Assembly (NCBI GenBank): GCA_003140215.1
Contig: PLJL01000001.1
Location: 515,283-579,282 of the forward strand
Source: Vulcanimicrobiota bacterium
GTDB taxonomy: Bacteria > Vulcanimicrobiota > Vulcanimicrobiia > Vulcanimicrobiales > Vulcanimicrobiaceae
DNA length: 64,000 bases
Reading direction: 5' to 3'
In this document: piece by piece, positions 33,794 to 41,548 of the stretch
Layout: the number at the start of each line of letters is the position of its first letter
How positions within the stretch are numbered: position 1 is the first letter of the stretch
The notes under the pieces: generated by a model
The model's database searches: none
The model's input: only the letters and a program-made list of their open reading frames with translations
What the model was told of the DNA's origin: nothing
Made by a program: the position numbers and the translations under genes

Positions 33794-33810
33794 CTTCGGG
33801 ATGTGGTACG

Positions 33811-34020
33811 ATGGGGAAGCGAATGAACGACGACACCAGACGATTCATCCTCGATCCTCCGCCGGGTTCTGCGATAGCCCGGGCGCGGGACTACGGCATT
33901 GACCTCACTCAGCTGGCCCGTAACCTCTCCCTGACGCCCGACCAACGCCTGGAAAAGGCCGAGCGCTCGCGCCGCATGGCAGTGTCACTGCGGGAGATGC
34001 GCGCCGAAGCTCATCGTTGA
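33811..34020 (+). CDS. Small protein paired with nucleotidyltransferase (antitoxin-like)
   Basis: 69 residues from ATG 33811 (or 65 from ATG 33823, which has GGGGAAG upstream). It has a proline-rich front (ILDPPPGS), a short helix and a basic C-terminal helix (LEKAERSRRMAVSLREMRAE). Small proteins of this kind often precede nucleotidyltransferase-fold genes. Its stop overlaps the TTG of the next gene (TTGA). Being an antitoxin is inferred from the layout only. Confidence 0.5.
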   Translation: MGKRMNDDTRRFILDPPPGSAIARARDYGIDLTQLARNLSLTPDQRLEKAERSRRMAVSLREMRAEAHR

Positions 34021-34502
34021 ATCAACTTCGCGACGTCCTTCGCGCTCTCGCGAAAGCGCAAGCACGCGTCGTCGTTGTCGGCGGCGTAGCACTTCAGCTC
34101 CAGGGCTCGTCGTATATTACCGAAGACATTGACTTCGCGTATGAACGCACACGCGATAACGCGCGACGAATTGTCGTCGCCTTGCGCGGCTTTTCGCCCC
34201 GGCCGCGCGGCTTTCCGCCTGGCGTCCCGTTCATATTTGACGATCAGATGCTGATGTCGTCCGAGATCCTCACCTTGGAGACGACGGCCGGGGACGTCGA
34301 CTTGCTCGGCGTGATCAAGGGGATTGGCAACTTCAATGAGGTCGATCGCGCCGCGGAAACAATGAATTTCGAGGAATTCTCGATCCGCGTGCTCACGGTG
34401 GACGGACTTCTTCGCTCGAAGCGGGCCGCCGGACGCCCCAAAGACGAGCCCGGCATCGCGGAGCTCGAAGCGATCGAGGATGCGCGTCGGCGCGCTGACT
34501 AG
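34017..34502 (+). CDS. Nucleotidyltransferase-fold protein
   Basis: 161 residues from TTG 34017, coupled to the small gene before it. The front part shows the minimal nucleotidyltransferase pattern: VVVVGGVALQLQGSSYITEDIDFAYE, i.e. GG-x-A followed about 15 residues later by a DID metal-binding pair (shown here in pieces: VVVVGGVALQLQG, then TEDIDFAYE). The codon use is more A/T-rich than in the flanking genes, which hints at recent arrival. Such proteins serve as toxins (MNT/AbiEii-like) or as housekeeping enzymes. It converges on the AI-2E permease gene. Confidence 0.65.
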   Translation: MNQLRDVLRALAKAQARVVVVGGVALQLQGSSYITEDIDFAYERTRDNARRIVVALRGFSPRPRGFPPGVPFIFDDQMLMSSEILTLETTAGDVDLLGVIKGIGNFNEVDRAAETMNFEEFSIRVLTVDGLLRSKRAAGRPKDEPGIAELEAIEDARRRAD

Positions 34503-34509
34503 TGCGGTA

Positions 34510-35670
34510 CTAGGGCGTGACCGATACGACGACGGATTCGGGTGGCTTCGTCGTGCCGCCGGCATCGACGCTGACGTCGACGTGCACGCCTTCGGCCGTC
34601 GCGCCGCCGCCGTCCTGTGACTGCATGCGTACGATGTAGGGCTGCACGAAGTAACCGAAGAGCACTTTGATGAGCGCAGCTGCGGGGATGCCCAGGATGA
34701 GCCCCGCGAAACCGAACAGCTCGCCGCCCGCGAAGACCGCGAACATGACGGTGATCGGCGAGACGCCGACCGACTGCGCCATGATCTTGGGGACGAGCAG
34801 ATTGTCGGCGACGCGCGCTACGACGAATACGACGATCGAGACCCAGATGACCATTCCGGTCCCCTGCGGGATCGCCAGCATCGCGGCGACGACTTGGGCC
34901 ACCAGCATCCCGACGAACGGCACGGCGTAGCCGATGCCGCAGATCACGGCGACCAACAGCGCGAACGCGAAGTGGGTCGGGAACAGCAGCAGCCACACCG
35001 CCGCGCCGACGATCGCGCACAGCACTGCTTGGCCCGCGACGAAGTGGCCGAAGACTTCGACGAGCTCGTGCAGCAGGCGCGCCACGTCGTCGCGCCGGCG
35101 GGGCGGCACCAGCGACAGTATGCCGTCGCGCACCTCGCCGCCCTGCAGCAGGAAGAACACCGACAGGATCAGCGCCGACATCGCGATGAGCATCCCGGTG
35201 AAGGCACTGACGACGATCGTCCCCAGCTTGGCGACCGCGGTCGCCAGGAATATCGAGATGCGGTTGCCGGCCTCGGTCTGCATCTCGGTGTACGACGGCA
35301 GCGGCACGCGATTTCCGAGCAGTTCGCGCAGCCGCGCTTCGGCATGCGCCACGCTGTCCTGCGAGCCGGCGAGGTACTGCGGCGCATGGACGACGAGCTG
35401 CAGGATCTGGGCGTAACTGATCGGGACCACCACGAGCGCGAGGAGCAGCCCCGCTCCGAGCAGGCCGAGGTACACGACGGCGATCGCGGGCCCGCGCGGC
35501 ATCCGCTTCTCGAGCCGCTGCACCAGCGGATGCGCTCCGAACGCGACGAACGCCGCGATGAGGAAGAGGGAGACCGTGCGGGGGATGTGCGCGGCGAACC
35601 AGACCGCGACGCCGATAACGACCAGCGTGATGGCGACGATGAGCATGCGCCGCAGCGTCGCCGGGCTCAT
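34510..35670 (-). CDS. AI-2E family transporter (permease)
   Basis: 386 residues with eight or so membrane segments in the family's layout. These include a pair at the N terminus (about 8-45), a pair at about 60-90 and a C-terminal cluster with FVVARVADNLLVPKIMA and SPITVMFAVFAGGELFGF. The large soluble loop between about 100 and 150 is normal for the group. Substrates vary and are mostly unknown. Its ATG overlaps the stop of the GNAT gene. Confidence 0.85.
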   Translation of the reverse strand: MSPATLRRMLIVAITLVVIGVAVWFAAHIPRTVSLFLIAAFVAFGAHPLVQRLEKRMPRGPAIAVVYLGLLGAGLLLALVVVPISYAQILQLVVHAPQYLAGSQDSVAHAEARLRELLGNRVPLPSYTEMQTEAGNRISIFLATAVAKLGTIVVSAFTGMLIAMSALILSVFFLLQGGEVRDGILSLVPPRRRDDVARLLHELVEVFGHFVAGQAVLCAIVGAAVWLLLFPTHFAFALLVAVICGIGYAVPFVGMLVAQVVAAMLAIPQGTGMVIWVSIVVFVVARVADNLLVPKIMAQSVGVSPITVMFAVFAGGELFGFAGLILGIPAAALIKVLFGYFVQPYIVRMQSQDGGGATAEGVHVDVSVDAGGTTKPPESVVVSVTP

Positions 35671-36134
35671 AGCGGCTTGGTCATCATCCGGCGCTCGGCG
35701 ACGAACCCGGCCCGCTCGTACAGCGTGCGCGCCGGCGCGTTCTCCTCGGTGACCATGAGGCTCATGTAGCGCAAGCCGGCCGCCCGCGCCTGCAACTCGG
35801 CGGCCTGCAACAAGGCTCGGCCGACGCCGCGGCCCCGGGCGTGCGGCTCCACGGCGGTATAGGCGACGAAGGCCTGTTGCGTGAGCGTCACCTCGTCGGG
35901 GACGTCGAAGAGCAGCAGCAAGAAACCGATGCGGGCTCCCTGCTCCTCGGCGACGAGCACCTCGTGCCGGCGCTCGAAGACGAACTCGACCAACCGTGCG
36001 AAGGCCTCGAGCACGTCGTCGTAGCGGGCCTCGCGCACCGGCGAGACGCTGCTCGCCGCGCTGCGCGCGCCCAAATCGTGCACGAACCCGCGGTCGGCGT
36101 GGTCGCCGCGGCGCACCGTGACCGGCACGCTCAC
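35667..36134 (-). CDS. GNAT family N-acetyltransferase
   Basis: 155 residues. The acetyl-CoA-binding motif is EPHARGRGVGRALLQAAE near residues 95-112, preceded by the beta strand TAVEPH and followed by YMSLMVTEENAPARTLYERAGFV, the usual GNAT end. No substrate is predictable. It sits between hisC and the permease with ATGA overlaps on both sides, but it need not act in histidine synthesis. Confidence 0.87.
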   Translation of the reverse strand: MSVPVTVRRGDHADRGFVHDLGARSAASSVSPVREARYDDVLEAFARLVEFVFERRHEVLVAEEQGARIGFLLLLFDVPDEVTLTQQAFVAYTAVEPHARGRGVGRALLQAAELQARAAGLRYMSLMVTEENAPARTLYERAGFVAERRMMTKPL

Positions 36135-37231
36135 CGGTGCGCCGGTACCAGCTCGCGCAGCGCTGCGATGACCAACGCGTTCTGCTCCGCCGTGCCGATG
36201 GTGATCCGAAGACGGCCCGGCATCCCCAGCGCGTCGCCGTTGCGCGTCACGATCCCGCGCTGCAGCAACGCCTCGTAGGCCTGCGTCGCGGTGCCCGGGA
36301 CGCTGACCGCGACGAAGTTCGCGGCCGACGGGTACGCATGCAGTCCCAACGTCGCGAACGCGGCGAACACGGCGTCCCTGCCCGCGGCATTGGTCTCCAG
36401 CGAGCGGCGCACGAAGTCGTGATCGTCGAGCCCCGCCGCGGCCGCGACCGCGGCCGGGCGCGAAACGTTGAACGGTAGGCGCACGCGCTGCGCGAAGGCC
36501 AGCAGCTCGGGGTCGCCCAGCGCATAGCCGAAGCGCAGCGACGCCAGCCCGAACAGCTTGGAGTGCGTCCGCAAGACGAACGTCGCGGGGCGACGCGCGA
36601 GATAGCTCGTTCCTTCGAGCGAGCCCGGCGGCATGTACTCGCGGTAGGCCTGGTCGACGATCAGTACCACGTTCTCGGGCAACGCGCGCGCGAAGCGGTC
36701 AAAGGCGTCGGGCTCGACCCGCGTCGCGGTCGGGTTGTTGGGGTCGACGACCACGACGATCTTCGTCTTGGAACCGACCGCCGCTTGCATCGCGTCGAGA
36801 TCGTGCACGCCGTCGCGCAGCGGCACCTTCACCGCGACCCCGCCGAACAGCGCCGTGTCCTTGGCGAACAACGAGAAGGTCGGATCGGCGAGCACGACCT
36901 CTTCGCCCGGCGACAGAAACGCGCTGAACAAGGTCCGCGCGACGTCGTTGGAACCGTGTCCGACCAGCACGTGCTCGATCCCGAATCCGTACGGCTCCGC
37001 GAGCCGCCGACGCAGTTCGGCATGATCGTCGTCGACGTACAGCTGCAGGTCGTCCATCGCACGCAGCGCCGCGGCGGCCAAGGGCGACGTGCCCAGCGGG
37101 TTTTCGTTCGACGAGAGCTTCACAACGCGGTCCAAACCGTACTTCGCCCGCGCCTGCGCCACCGTCGTGCCGGGCACGTACGGCTTCAACGCCGCAATCT
37201 CGGGCCGCACGATCTTGGACGTATCGGTCAT
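36131..37231 (-). CDS. hisC: Histidinol-phosphate aminotransferase
   Basis: 366 residues from ATG 37231; a longer frame to 37270 adds an unlikely Arg-rich front. Class II/I PLP aminotransferase: VVKLSSNENPLGTSP, DPNNPTATRV, VLIVDQAYREYM and the PLP lysine in THSKLFGLASLRFGYALG. The match is to HisC rather than AspC-type enzymes by the NENP and THSK motifs. It transfers an amino group to imidazole-acetol phosphate in histidine synthesis. An 120-base gap with a hairpin separates it from pyrE. Confidence 0.9.
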   Translation of the reverse strand: MTDTSKIVRPEIAALKPYVPGTTVAQARAKYGLDRVVKLSSNENPLGTSPLAAAALRAMDDLQLYVDDDHAELRRRLAEPYGFGIEHVLVGHGSNDVARTLFSAFLSPGEEVVLADPTFSLFAKDTALFGGVAVKVPLRDGVHDLDAMQAAVGSKTKIVVVVDPNNPTATRVEPDAFDRFARALPENVVLIVDQAYREYMPPGSLEGTSYLARRPATFVLRTHSKLFGLASLRFGYALGDPELLAFAQRVRLPFNVSRPAAVAAAAGLDDHDFVRRSLETNAAGRDAVFAAFATLGLHAYPSAANFVAVSVPGTATQAYEALLQRGIVTRNGDALGMPGRLRITIGTAEQNALVIAALRELVPAHR

Positions 37232-37264
37232 CGTTCTAACGGCGCTCCGCTCTCGCTGCGCGCC

Positions 37265-37283
37265 CCCCACGCGTTGCGTGGGG
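37265..37283 (-). other. Hairpin between pyrE and hisC
   Basis: CCCCACGC (37265-37272) and GCGTGGGG (37276-37283) form a perfect 8-bp stem with a three-base loop. No U-rich tract follows on the minus strand, so a simple terminator is not supported. It may be a partial terminator or just a stable GC stem. Confidence 0.4.
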
Positions 37284-37351
37284 CCCCCGGGTCCGACCTC
37301 GCAATACGAGTACAGGACGCGGACGATTCTGCTGCGCTCGGTCCATCGCCA

Positions 37352-37930
37352 CTATCTCAAGAACCGGGAGCCGGGTTCGGTGATGGGTTCGCCGGCGGCG
37401 CATTGGGGGCACTGTTCGGGATCGAACGAGTCGACCGGAAGATCGAGCAGGGTGATCGTCGGCACGCCGAAGTCGACCATGGCGCGGCGCACGATGACCC
37501 CGACTCCGGCGACGTGCGCGCCGTGCGCGCGAACCACGTCGAGCACCTCGTTCACCGAACCGCCCGTGGTCACGACGTCCTCGACGACCAATGCGCGCTG
37601 GCCCGCACGCAGCGCGAAGCCGCGGCGCAGCGTCGGCACGCCCTGCTCTTTCTCGACGAAGATGCTCAGCGTCCCCAGTTGGCGCGCGGTCTCGTACCCC
37701 AGGATGATCCCACCGACCGCCGCGCTCACGACGACCTCCGGCGTGAGCTCGCGCGCGCGGTCCGCCAGCGCCCGCGCGACGCGCTCGACCAGCACCGGGT
37801 CCTCGAGCAGCCGAAACTTCTGCACGAAGACGTTCGAGTGACGCCCCGAGGACAACCGGAAATGGCCGTTGAGAATCGCGCCGCGCGCTTCGAGCTCGCG
37901 CAGCAGATCGGCCGCGGTCGCCGCGGTCAC
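37352..37930 (-). CDS. pyrE: Orotate phosphoribosyltransferase
   Basis: 192 residues from GTG 37930, overlapping the pyrF stop (GTGA). The PRPP-binding loop VVEDVVTTGGSVNEV is present at about residues 116-130, and the front has GHFRLSSGRHSNVF. It converts orotate and PRPP to OMP, the step before PyrF. The C terminus contains a CPQC pair, seen in some OPRTases. pyrF and pyrE are co-translated in pathway-reverse order. Confidence 0.92.
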   Translation of the reverse strand: MTAATAADLLRELEARGAILNGHFRLSSGRHSNVFVQKFRLLEDPVLVERVARALADRARELTPEVVVSAAVGGIILGYETARQLGTLSIFVEKEQGVPTLRRGFALRAGQRALVVEDVVTTGGSVNEVLDVVRAHGAHVAGVGVIVRRAMVDFGVPTITLLDLPVDSFDPEQCPQCAAGEPITEPGSRFLR

Positions 37931-38637
37931 CCTTGCAGCTCCGCGAGGATCGCGCGCGCCGCGCCGACGGGATCGGCGTCCTCGACGATCGGCCGCCCGA
38001 CCACCGCGTAGCGTGCCCCGGCCTCGCGCGCTTCGCGCGGGGTCGCCGCGCGTTTCTGATCGCCGTGCGCGCTGCCGCCGGGCCGAATCCCGGGGCACAG
38101 CGTTCCGAATTCGGCGCCGAAGTATGCGCGCAGATCGGCGACCTCGCGCACGCTGCACACGACCCCCGCGCAGCGCGCATCGCGGGCCAGCGCGGCCAGC
38201 CGCGTCGCGTTCTCGCCCGGTCCGCCGATGAGGCCGAGCTCGCCCAGATCTTCGGCCCCGATGCTGGTGAGGATCGTCACCGCATAGATCTCCGGCGCCG
38301 GGATCCCCAGCTCGGCGGCGCGTTCCTCCGCGGCAAGTACCGCGGCTTCGAGCATTTGCGCGCCGCCCAGCGCGTGGACGGTGAGCAATTTGACTCTCGG
38401 CGCCACCACTGCGCGCACCGCCGCTTCCACCGTGCGCGGGATGTCGTGGAGCTTCAAATCGAGGACATATTCGGCGCCGTCGCGTGAAAGCGCCTCACGG
38501 ATCGTGTCGCCGTAGCCGTAAAATGCCTCGTAGCCGACCTTGAAGAGCACGCCGAGAGGGGCAAGCTTTTTCACGATCATTACGCAACGAGCAGGATCGG
38601 GGACGTCGAGCGCTACCACCAGCTTGGGAGAGGACAT
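37927..38637 (-). CDS. pyrF: Orotidine-5'-phosphate decarboxylase
   Basis: 236 residues from ATG 38637. The catalytic motif DLKLHDIPRTV (Asp-x-Lys-x-x-Asp) is at about residues 59-69, and the phosphate-binding end has TLCPGIRPGGSAHGDQKR. It decarboxylates OMP to UMP. First gene of the pyrF-pyrE-hisC-GNAT-permease run. Confidence 0.93.
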   Translation of the reverse strand: MSSPKLVVALDVPDPARCVMIVKKLAPLGVLFKVGYEAFYGYGDTIREALSRDGAEYVLDLKLHDIPRTVEAAVRAVVAPRVKLLTVHALGGAQMLEAAVLAAEERAAELGIPAPEIYAVTILTSIGAEDLGELGLIGGPGENATRLAALARDARCAGVVCSVREVADLRAYFGAEFGTLCPGIRPGGSAHGDQKRAATPREAREAGARYAVVGRPIVEDADPVGAARAILAELQG

Positions 38638-38701
38638 TAACGTAACGCTTCGCTCAAGACGTCTAGAGAACTTCGCGGGCTTGCCGAACGTTAGGGATAT
38701 A

Positions 38702-38721
38702 CGGCGTCGGAAACGACGCCG
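38702..38721 (+). promoter_or_regulatory. 5' hairpin with GAAA loop before the 46-residue gene
   Basis: CGGCGTCG (38702-38709) and CGACGCCG (38714-38721) form a perfect 8-bp stem with a GAAA tetraloop, a GNRA type. The ribosome site AAGGAG at 38724-38729 begins two bases after the stem. The hairpin may protect the mRNA 5' end or tune access to the ribosome site. Confidence 0.55.
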
Positions 38722-38735
38722 GAAAGGAGAACGAG

Positions 38736-38876
38736 ATGCCTGGGATCCAGGTCTTCAAGACGCTAGCCGACGCGCTTCGAGCGGGCTACCACGTCTACGA
38801 CCGTACCGACCACGGCTATCTCGTTCGCACGCGAACCGCCGCCGGCTGGGCCATGGCCATCGTGACCTGCCGCTGA
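38736..38876 (+). CDS. 46-residue hypothetical protein
   Basis: Starts at ATG 38736 with a strong AAGGAG six bases upstream. The protein has a short amphipathic helix (VFKTLADALRAGYH) and a beta-rich end (YLVRTRTAAGWAMAIVTCR), no signal peptide and one Cys. It is bracketed by a 5' hairpin and a 3' terminator, which argues for a real, separately transcribed small gene. Function unknown; no family recognised. Confidence 0.65.
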   Translation: MPGIQVFKTLADALRAGYHVYDRTDHGYLVRTRTAAGWAMAIVTCR

Positions 38877-38911
38877 CGCCTCGCCGTCGCGAACGGAAGT
38901 AGTCGCAAACA

Positions 38912-38951
38912 CGAAGGGACGGGCCGCCGAGGCGACCCGTCCCTTCGATTT
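38912..38951 (+). terminator. Rho-independent terminator
   Basis: CGAAGGGACGGG (38912-38923) pairs with CCCGTCCCTTCG (38936-38947) in a perfect 12-bp stem with a 12-base loop, followed by ATTTT. On the other strand the stem is followed by TGTTTG, so it may also stop transcription of the membrane-protein gene that ends at 38966. Confidence 0.8.
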
Positions 38952-38965
38952 TGTCCCGGCCTCGG

Positions 38966-39580
38966 CTAGCGCAGGTCGGGCGGCGGGACCGGCTTGGAGA
39001 GCTCCTCGAAGCGCGGCCGGCCAGGCTGCTGCGCCCACGGCGGGGGCACGGCGTCGCCGAAGTTGGGTGGCGGCGGCGGGGCCGCCGGCCCCGGCGGGGA
39101 CTGAGGCGGCGGGATGAACGTCACCCGCGGCTGGCCGCCCGGCAGCTGGGCGCCGGAGAGCACCGCGATGATGACCTGCGCGATCCCCACGAACATCGGG
39201 ATCAGGCCGCCCAGGAGCACCGGGTTGCCCCGATAGCCGCCGAACGCGGTGCCGAAGGCGATGGTTAGGCCGAGGCCGATGAGCGACAGCCGAATGCCCT
39301 TCATGAGCGCGCGCTGCGGATCGTCTTCGGGCGCGACCCAAGCCGCCGGTTGCACGTAGGGAGCCTGCGGCTGCGCCGAGCCCGGCGGCGGCCACACGCC
39401 TCCGGCCTGGCGCCACTCCCGGTAGGCCCGCCGGTTGTCGGGTGGTGGCACGATTCCGCGGCGCAGCATCTCCATGCGTTCCTGATGGCGCAGCACGCGC
39501 GAAACCATGAACGCGACGGCCGGGATACCGAACAAGAAGACGATCCCGAAGAGGGGGACCAACGCTTCGGTCATGGTCAT
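38966..39580 (-). CDS. Proline-rich membrane protein, DUF6249-like
   Basis: 204 residues. An N-terminal membrane segment (about 8-28) is followed by a basic stretch (RHQERMEMLRRGIVPPP), a Pro/Gln-rich linker, two more membrane segments (about 97-117 and 122-143) and a long Pro-rich tail. The RHQERMEMLRRGI wording is typical of small envelope-regulator-associated proteins. It starts three bases after the stop of the secreted beta-repeat gene, so it is in the same transcript and probably linked to the ECF module. Confidence 0.62.
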   Translation of the reverse strand: MTMTEALVPLFGIVFLFGIPAVAFMVSRVLRHQERMEMLRRGIVPPPDNRRAYREWRQAGGVWPPPGSAQPQAPYVQPAAWVAPEDDPQRALMKGIRLSLIGLGLTIAFGTAFGGYRGNPVLLGGLIPMFVGIAQVIIAVLSGAQLPGGQPRVTFIPPPQSPPGPAAPPPPPNFGDAVPPPWAQQPGRPRFEELSKPVPPPDLR

Positions 39581-39583
39581 GAG

Positions 39584-40519
39584 CTAAACACTCGCTCCCT
39601 GGGTGATGGTGATCGAGCCGTCGCCGCTCGACACCTCGAAATGCCCGCGGCCGGTACCGACGTGCACGACGCTGCGGCGGTCCTCGCTTTCGGTGGCGGG
39701 AAGGCCGGCAACGTTGACGTGGCCGTCGCCGGTGTGAACGTTGACCGTCGCATCGGTATTGCTGGTGAACGAGACGCTCACGCGGCCGTCATGCGTGATC
39801 AGCGCTCCGTCGACGGCGCGCAGATCGACGGCAGCGATGCGCCCGCTGCCGGTCGTGGCGTCGATACGGTCGGCGCCGACGCGGGTGAATAACAAGCGCC
39901 CGTCGCGCGTGTTCGCAGCGATATCCGCCCCCTGCACGTCGACGAGCACGATGCGGCCGCCGGAGCAGCTAAGGTCGAGGTCGCCGCGATGGTCTTTCAC
40001 GTAGATGGGGCCCTCGACGATGTGCGCGACGAACTTTGCGCGCAACCCGCTCGCGTCGATTCGCTCGGCGCCGACGACCTCGACGAGCGCCGCCGCCGGC
40101 ACGGTGATCTGCACTTCGCGCGTGAGCATGCCGAACGTCACGTGCGGGCCGTCGTCGGCACGCGCGGTGATGCGCACGCCGTCCGGCGTCTGCACCGCGC
40201 TGATCGGCGGAAAGTCACCCGTGACCCACCCGCCCCGGTGCGTCCTCCCGACCACGTGGACGCTGTTGGTCGACGCGGCCTGCACGATGACGTGCACGCC
40301 GGCGACGTCGACGTGGACGTGCGCGACGGGTCCGGTAAAAAAGCTCTTGTCGACGTCGCTGGACGTCGTTTGCCCCTTCGTCCAGGGTCCGAGCGCGGTC
40401 GGGGGCTGGAACCCGAACGGCCCACTTGGGCCGGGGTCCCCGACCGCCTTGGCGGCCATGCCGACGATCCCGAGCTCGACGACCACCAAGGCGCCGACGA
40501 GGGTCATGCGGGAAATCAT
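39584..40519 (-). CDS. Secreted DUF4097-like beta-repeat protein
   Basis: 311 residues from ATG 40519. A hydrophobic N terminus (about 5-25, VGALVVVELGIVGMAA) acts as a signal or anchor. The body is DUF4097-like with short strands repeating every about 20 residues: HVHVDVAGVHVIV, then DLDLSCSGGRIVLVDV, IDATTGSGRIAAVDL, VNVHTGDGHVNVAGL and GHFEVSSGDGSITI. Such putative adhesins often sit beside anti-sigma or envelope-stress genes. It is divergent from the ECF sigma gene and starts only seven bases from the -10-like box, so translation may be leaderless. Confidence 0.72.
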   Translation of the reverse strand: MISRMTLVGALVVVELGIVGMAAKAVGDPGPSGPFGFQPPTALGPWTKGQTTSSDVDKSFFTGPVAHVHVDVAGVHVIVQAASTNSVHVVGRTHRGGWVTGDFPPISAVQTPDGVRITARADDGPHVTFGMLTREVQITVPAAALVEVVGAERIDASGLRAKFVAHIVEGPIYVKDHRGDLDLSCSGGRIVLVDVQGADIAANTRDGRLLFTRVGADRIDATTGSGRIAAVDLRAVDGALITHDGRVSVSFTSNTDATVNVHTGDGHVNVAGLPATESEDRRSVVHVGTGRGHFEVSSGDGSITITQGASV

Positions 40520-40525
40520 GCCCCA

Positions 40526-40552
40526 TGTACGACCGGACGGCCGGGGAGTTTC
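40526..40552 (-). promoter_or_regulatory. ECF-type promoter, minus direction
   Basis: On the minus strand GAAACT (40552-40547) and CGTACA (40531-40526) are 15 bases apart. The same spacing and near-identical boxes occur in the opposite direction at 40589-40615, and CGTACATGGGG is shared exactly by both. It drives the secreted beta-repeat gene. Confidence 0.6.
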
Positions 40553-40588
40553 GAATGGCCGCCCGGTCCGGCGCCGCCGGCCCCGAGC

Positions 40589-40615
40589 GAAACCCCCGGG
40601 TCGCTCGCCCGTACA
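40589..40615 (+). promoter_or_regulatory. ECF-type promoter, plus direction
   Basis: GAAACC (40589-40594) and CGTACA (40610-40615), 15 bases apart, precede the ECF sigma gene. Box sequence and spacing mirror the minus-strand promoter, as expected if the sigma factor activates both its own operon and the divergent gene. Confidence 0.6.
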
Positions 40616-40625
40616 TGGGGGCACG

Positions 40626-41192
40626 ATGGGAGTCGCCCTCGCGGTGGAACCGCCCTTAGCGGCGCCGGTCGTCGACGACCAGGCGCTCATTACCGCGACC
40701 CTCGGCGGCCGCACGGAGGCATTCAGCGAGCTCGTATCGCGCTACGAGCGCGCGGTCTACCACCTCGCGGTGCGCACGCTCCACGATGCCGGCGAAGCCG
40801 AGGACGCGGCTCAGGAAGCGTTTTTCAAGGCCTACCGGGCCCTGAGCAGCTTTCGGCCGGGCGCCAAATTCTCGACCTGGATCTTCACCATCTGCTATCG
40901 CGGGTGCTGCGACCGCCTGGCGAAGCGAAAGCGACTCTCCGGCGACGAGCTTCCCGACCGTGCCGACCCGTCGGCCGGCCCCGAAGCCTCGGCCGTGCGC
41001 GAAGACGAGGCCCGGCGGCTGCGAGCCGCCATCGACGCCCTTCCCGAGAAGTACCGCACGGTCATCACGCTGTACCATCTACAAGGGAAGCAGTACGAGG
41101 AGATTGCAACCGTGTTAAACCTTCCGCTGGGAACCGTGAAAACGCACCTCTTCCGGGCGAAAGAACAACTACGGAAGGCACTGAGCACATGA
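40626..41192 (+). CDS. ECF-type RNA polymerase sigma factor
   Basis: 188 residues from ATG 40626. Region 2: AFSELVSRYERAVYHLAVRTL, then AEDAAQEAFFKAYRALSSF and ACTUAL region-2 end STWIFTICYRGCCDRLAKR (given in parts). Region 4: LPEKYRTVITLYHLQGKQYEEIA and LPLGTVKTHLFRAKEQLR. It is an RpoE-like sigma of the ECF family. Downstream genes are coupled by ATGA and GTGA overlaps: a small membrane protein that may be its anti-sigma, then a two-component pair. Mirror-image promoters suggest self-activation. Confidence 0.9.
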   Translation: MGVALAVEPPLAAPVVDDQALITATLGGRTEAFSELVSRYERAVYHLAVRTLHDAGEAEDAAQEAFFKAYRALSSFRPGAKFSTWIFTICYRGCCDRLAKRKRLSGDELPDRADPSAGPEASAVREDEARRLRAAIDALPEKYRTVITLYHLQGKQYEEIATVLNLPLGTVKTHLFRAKEQLRKALST

Positions 41193-41548
41193 CCTACGAC
41201 GACGACGACCTCGACCGCGCCCTGGCGGCGCTCCCGCTGGAAGAGCCGCCCGCGCATCTGCACGCACGGATCATGGCCGCGACCCTGTACCGTCCTGAGC
41301 CGGCGGTCCGCGGCTGGGAGATCTGGCTGATGGGAACGCTGATCGCGCTGGCGGCCTGGCTGGCTTGGCTCGTTGCCAGCGCCCCGCACACCGCAGAGCG
41401 CCTGACCGACGCCTCCGTGTGGGTGGTCGAGAGCACCGGTTTTACCTCGGAGTACACGATGCTGTGGCTGGCTGTCGGCGTCTCGGCGGCCTGGTGGCTC
41501 TCGCAGCTCACCTTCCCGACGCGACCCTCGCGGATCGAGGCGCGGTGA
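41189..41548 (+). CDS. Small two-segment membrane protein (candidate anti-sigma)
   Basis: 119 residues from ATG 41189, overlapping the sigma stop. A short acidic cytoplasmic front (DDDDLDRALAALPLEEPPAHL) resembles the N terminus of short anti-sigma factors. Two membrane segments follow (about residues 43-64 and 91-110). There is no zinc-binding HxxxCxxC motif of the ZAS type. Anti-sigma function is inferred from its position directly after the sigma gene. Confidence 0.65.
   Translation: MTYDDDDLDRALAALPLEEPPAHLHARIMAATLYRPEPAVRGWEIWLMGTLIALAAWLAWLVASAPHTAERLTDASVWVVESTGFTSEYTMLWLAVGVSAAWWLSQLTFPTRPSRIEAR

Noticed and set aside
37265-37283. Hairpin between pyrE and hisC as a true terminator
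   Set aside because: Stem is good but there is no U tract on the minus strand, and the permease operon seems to continue; kept only as an unassigned hairpin.
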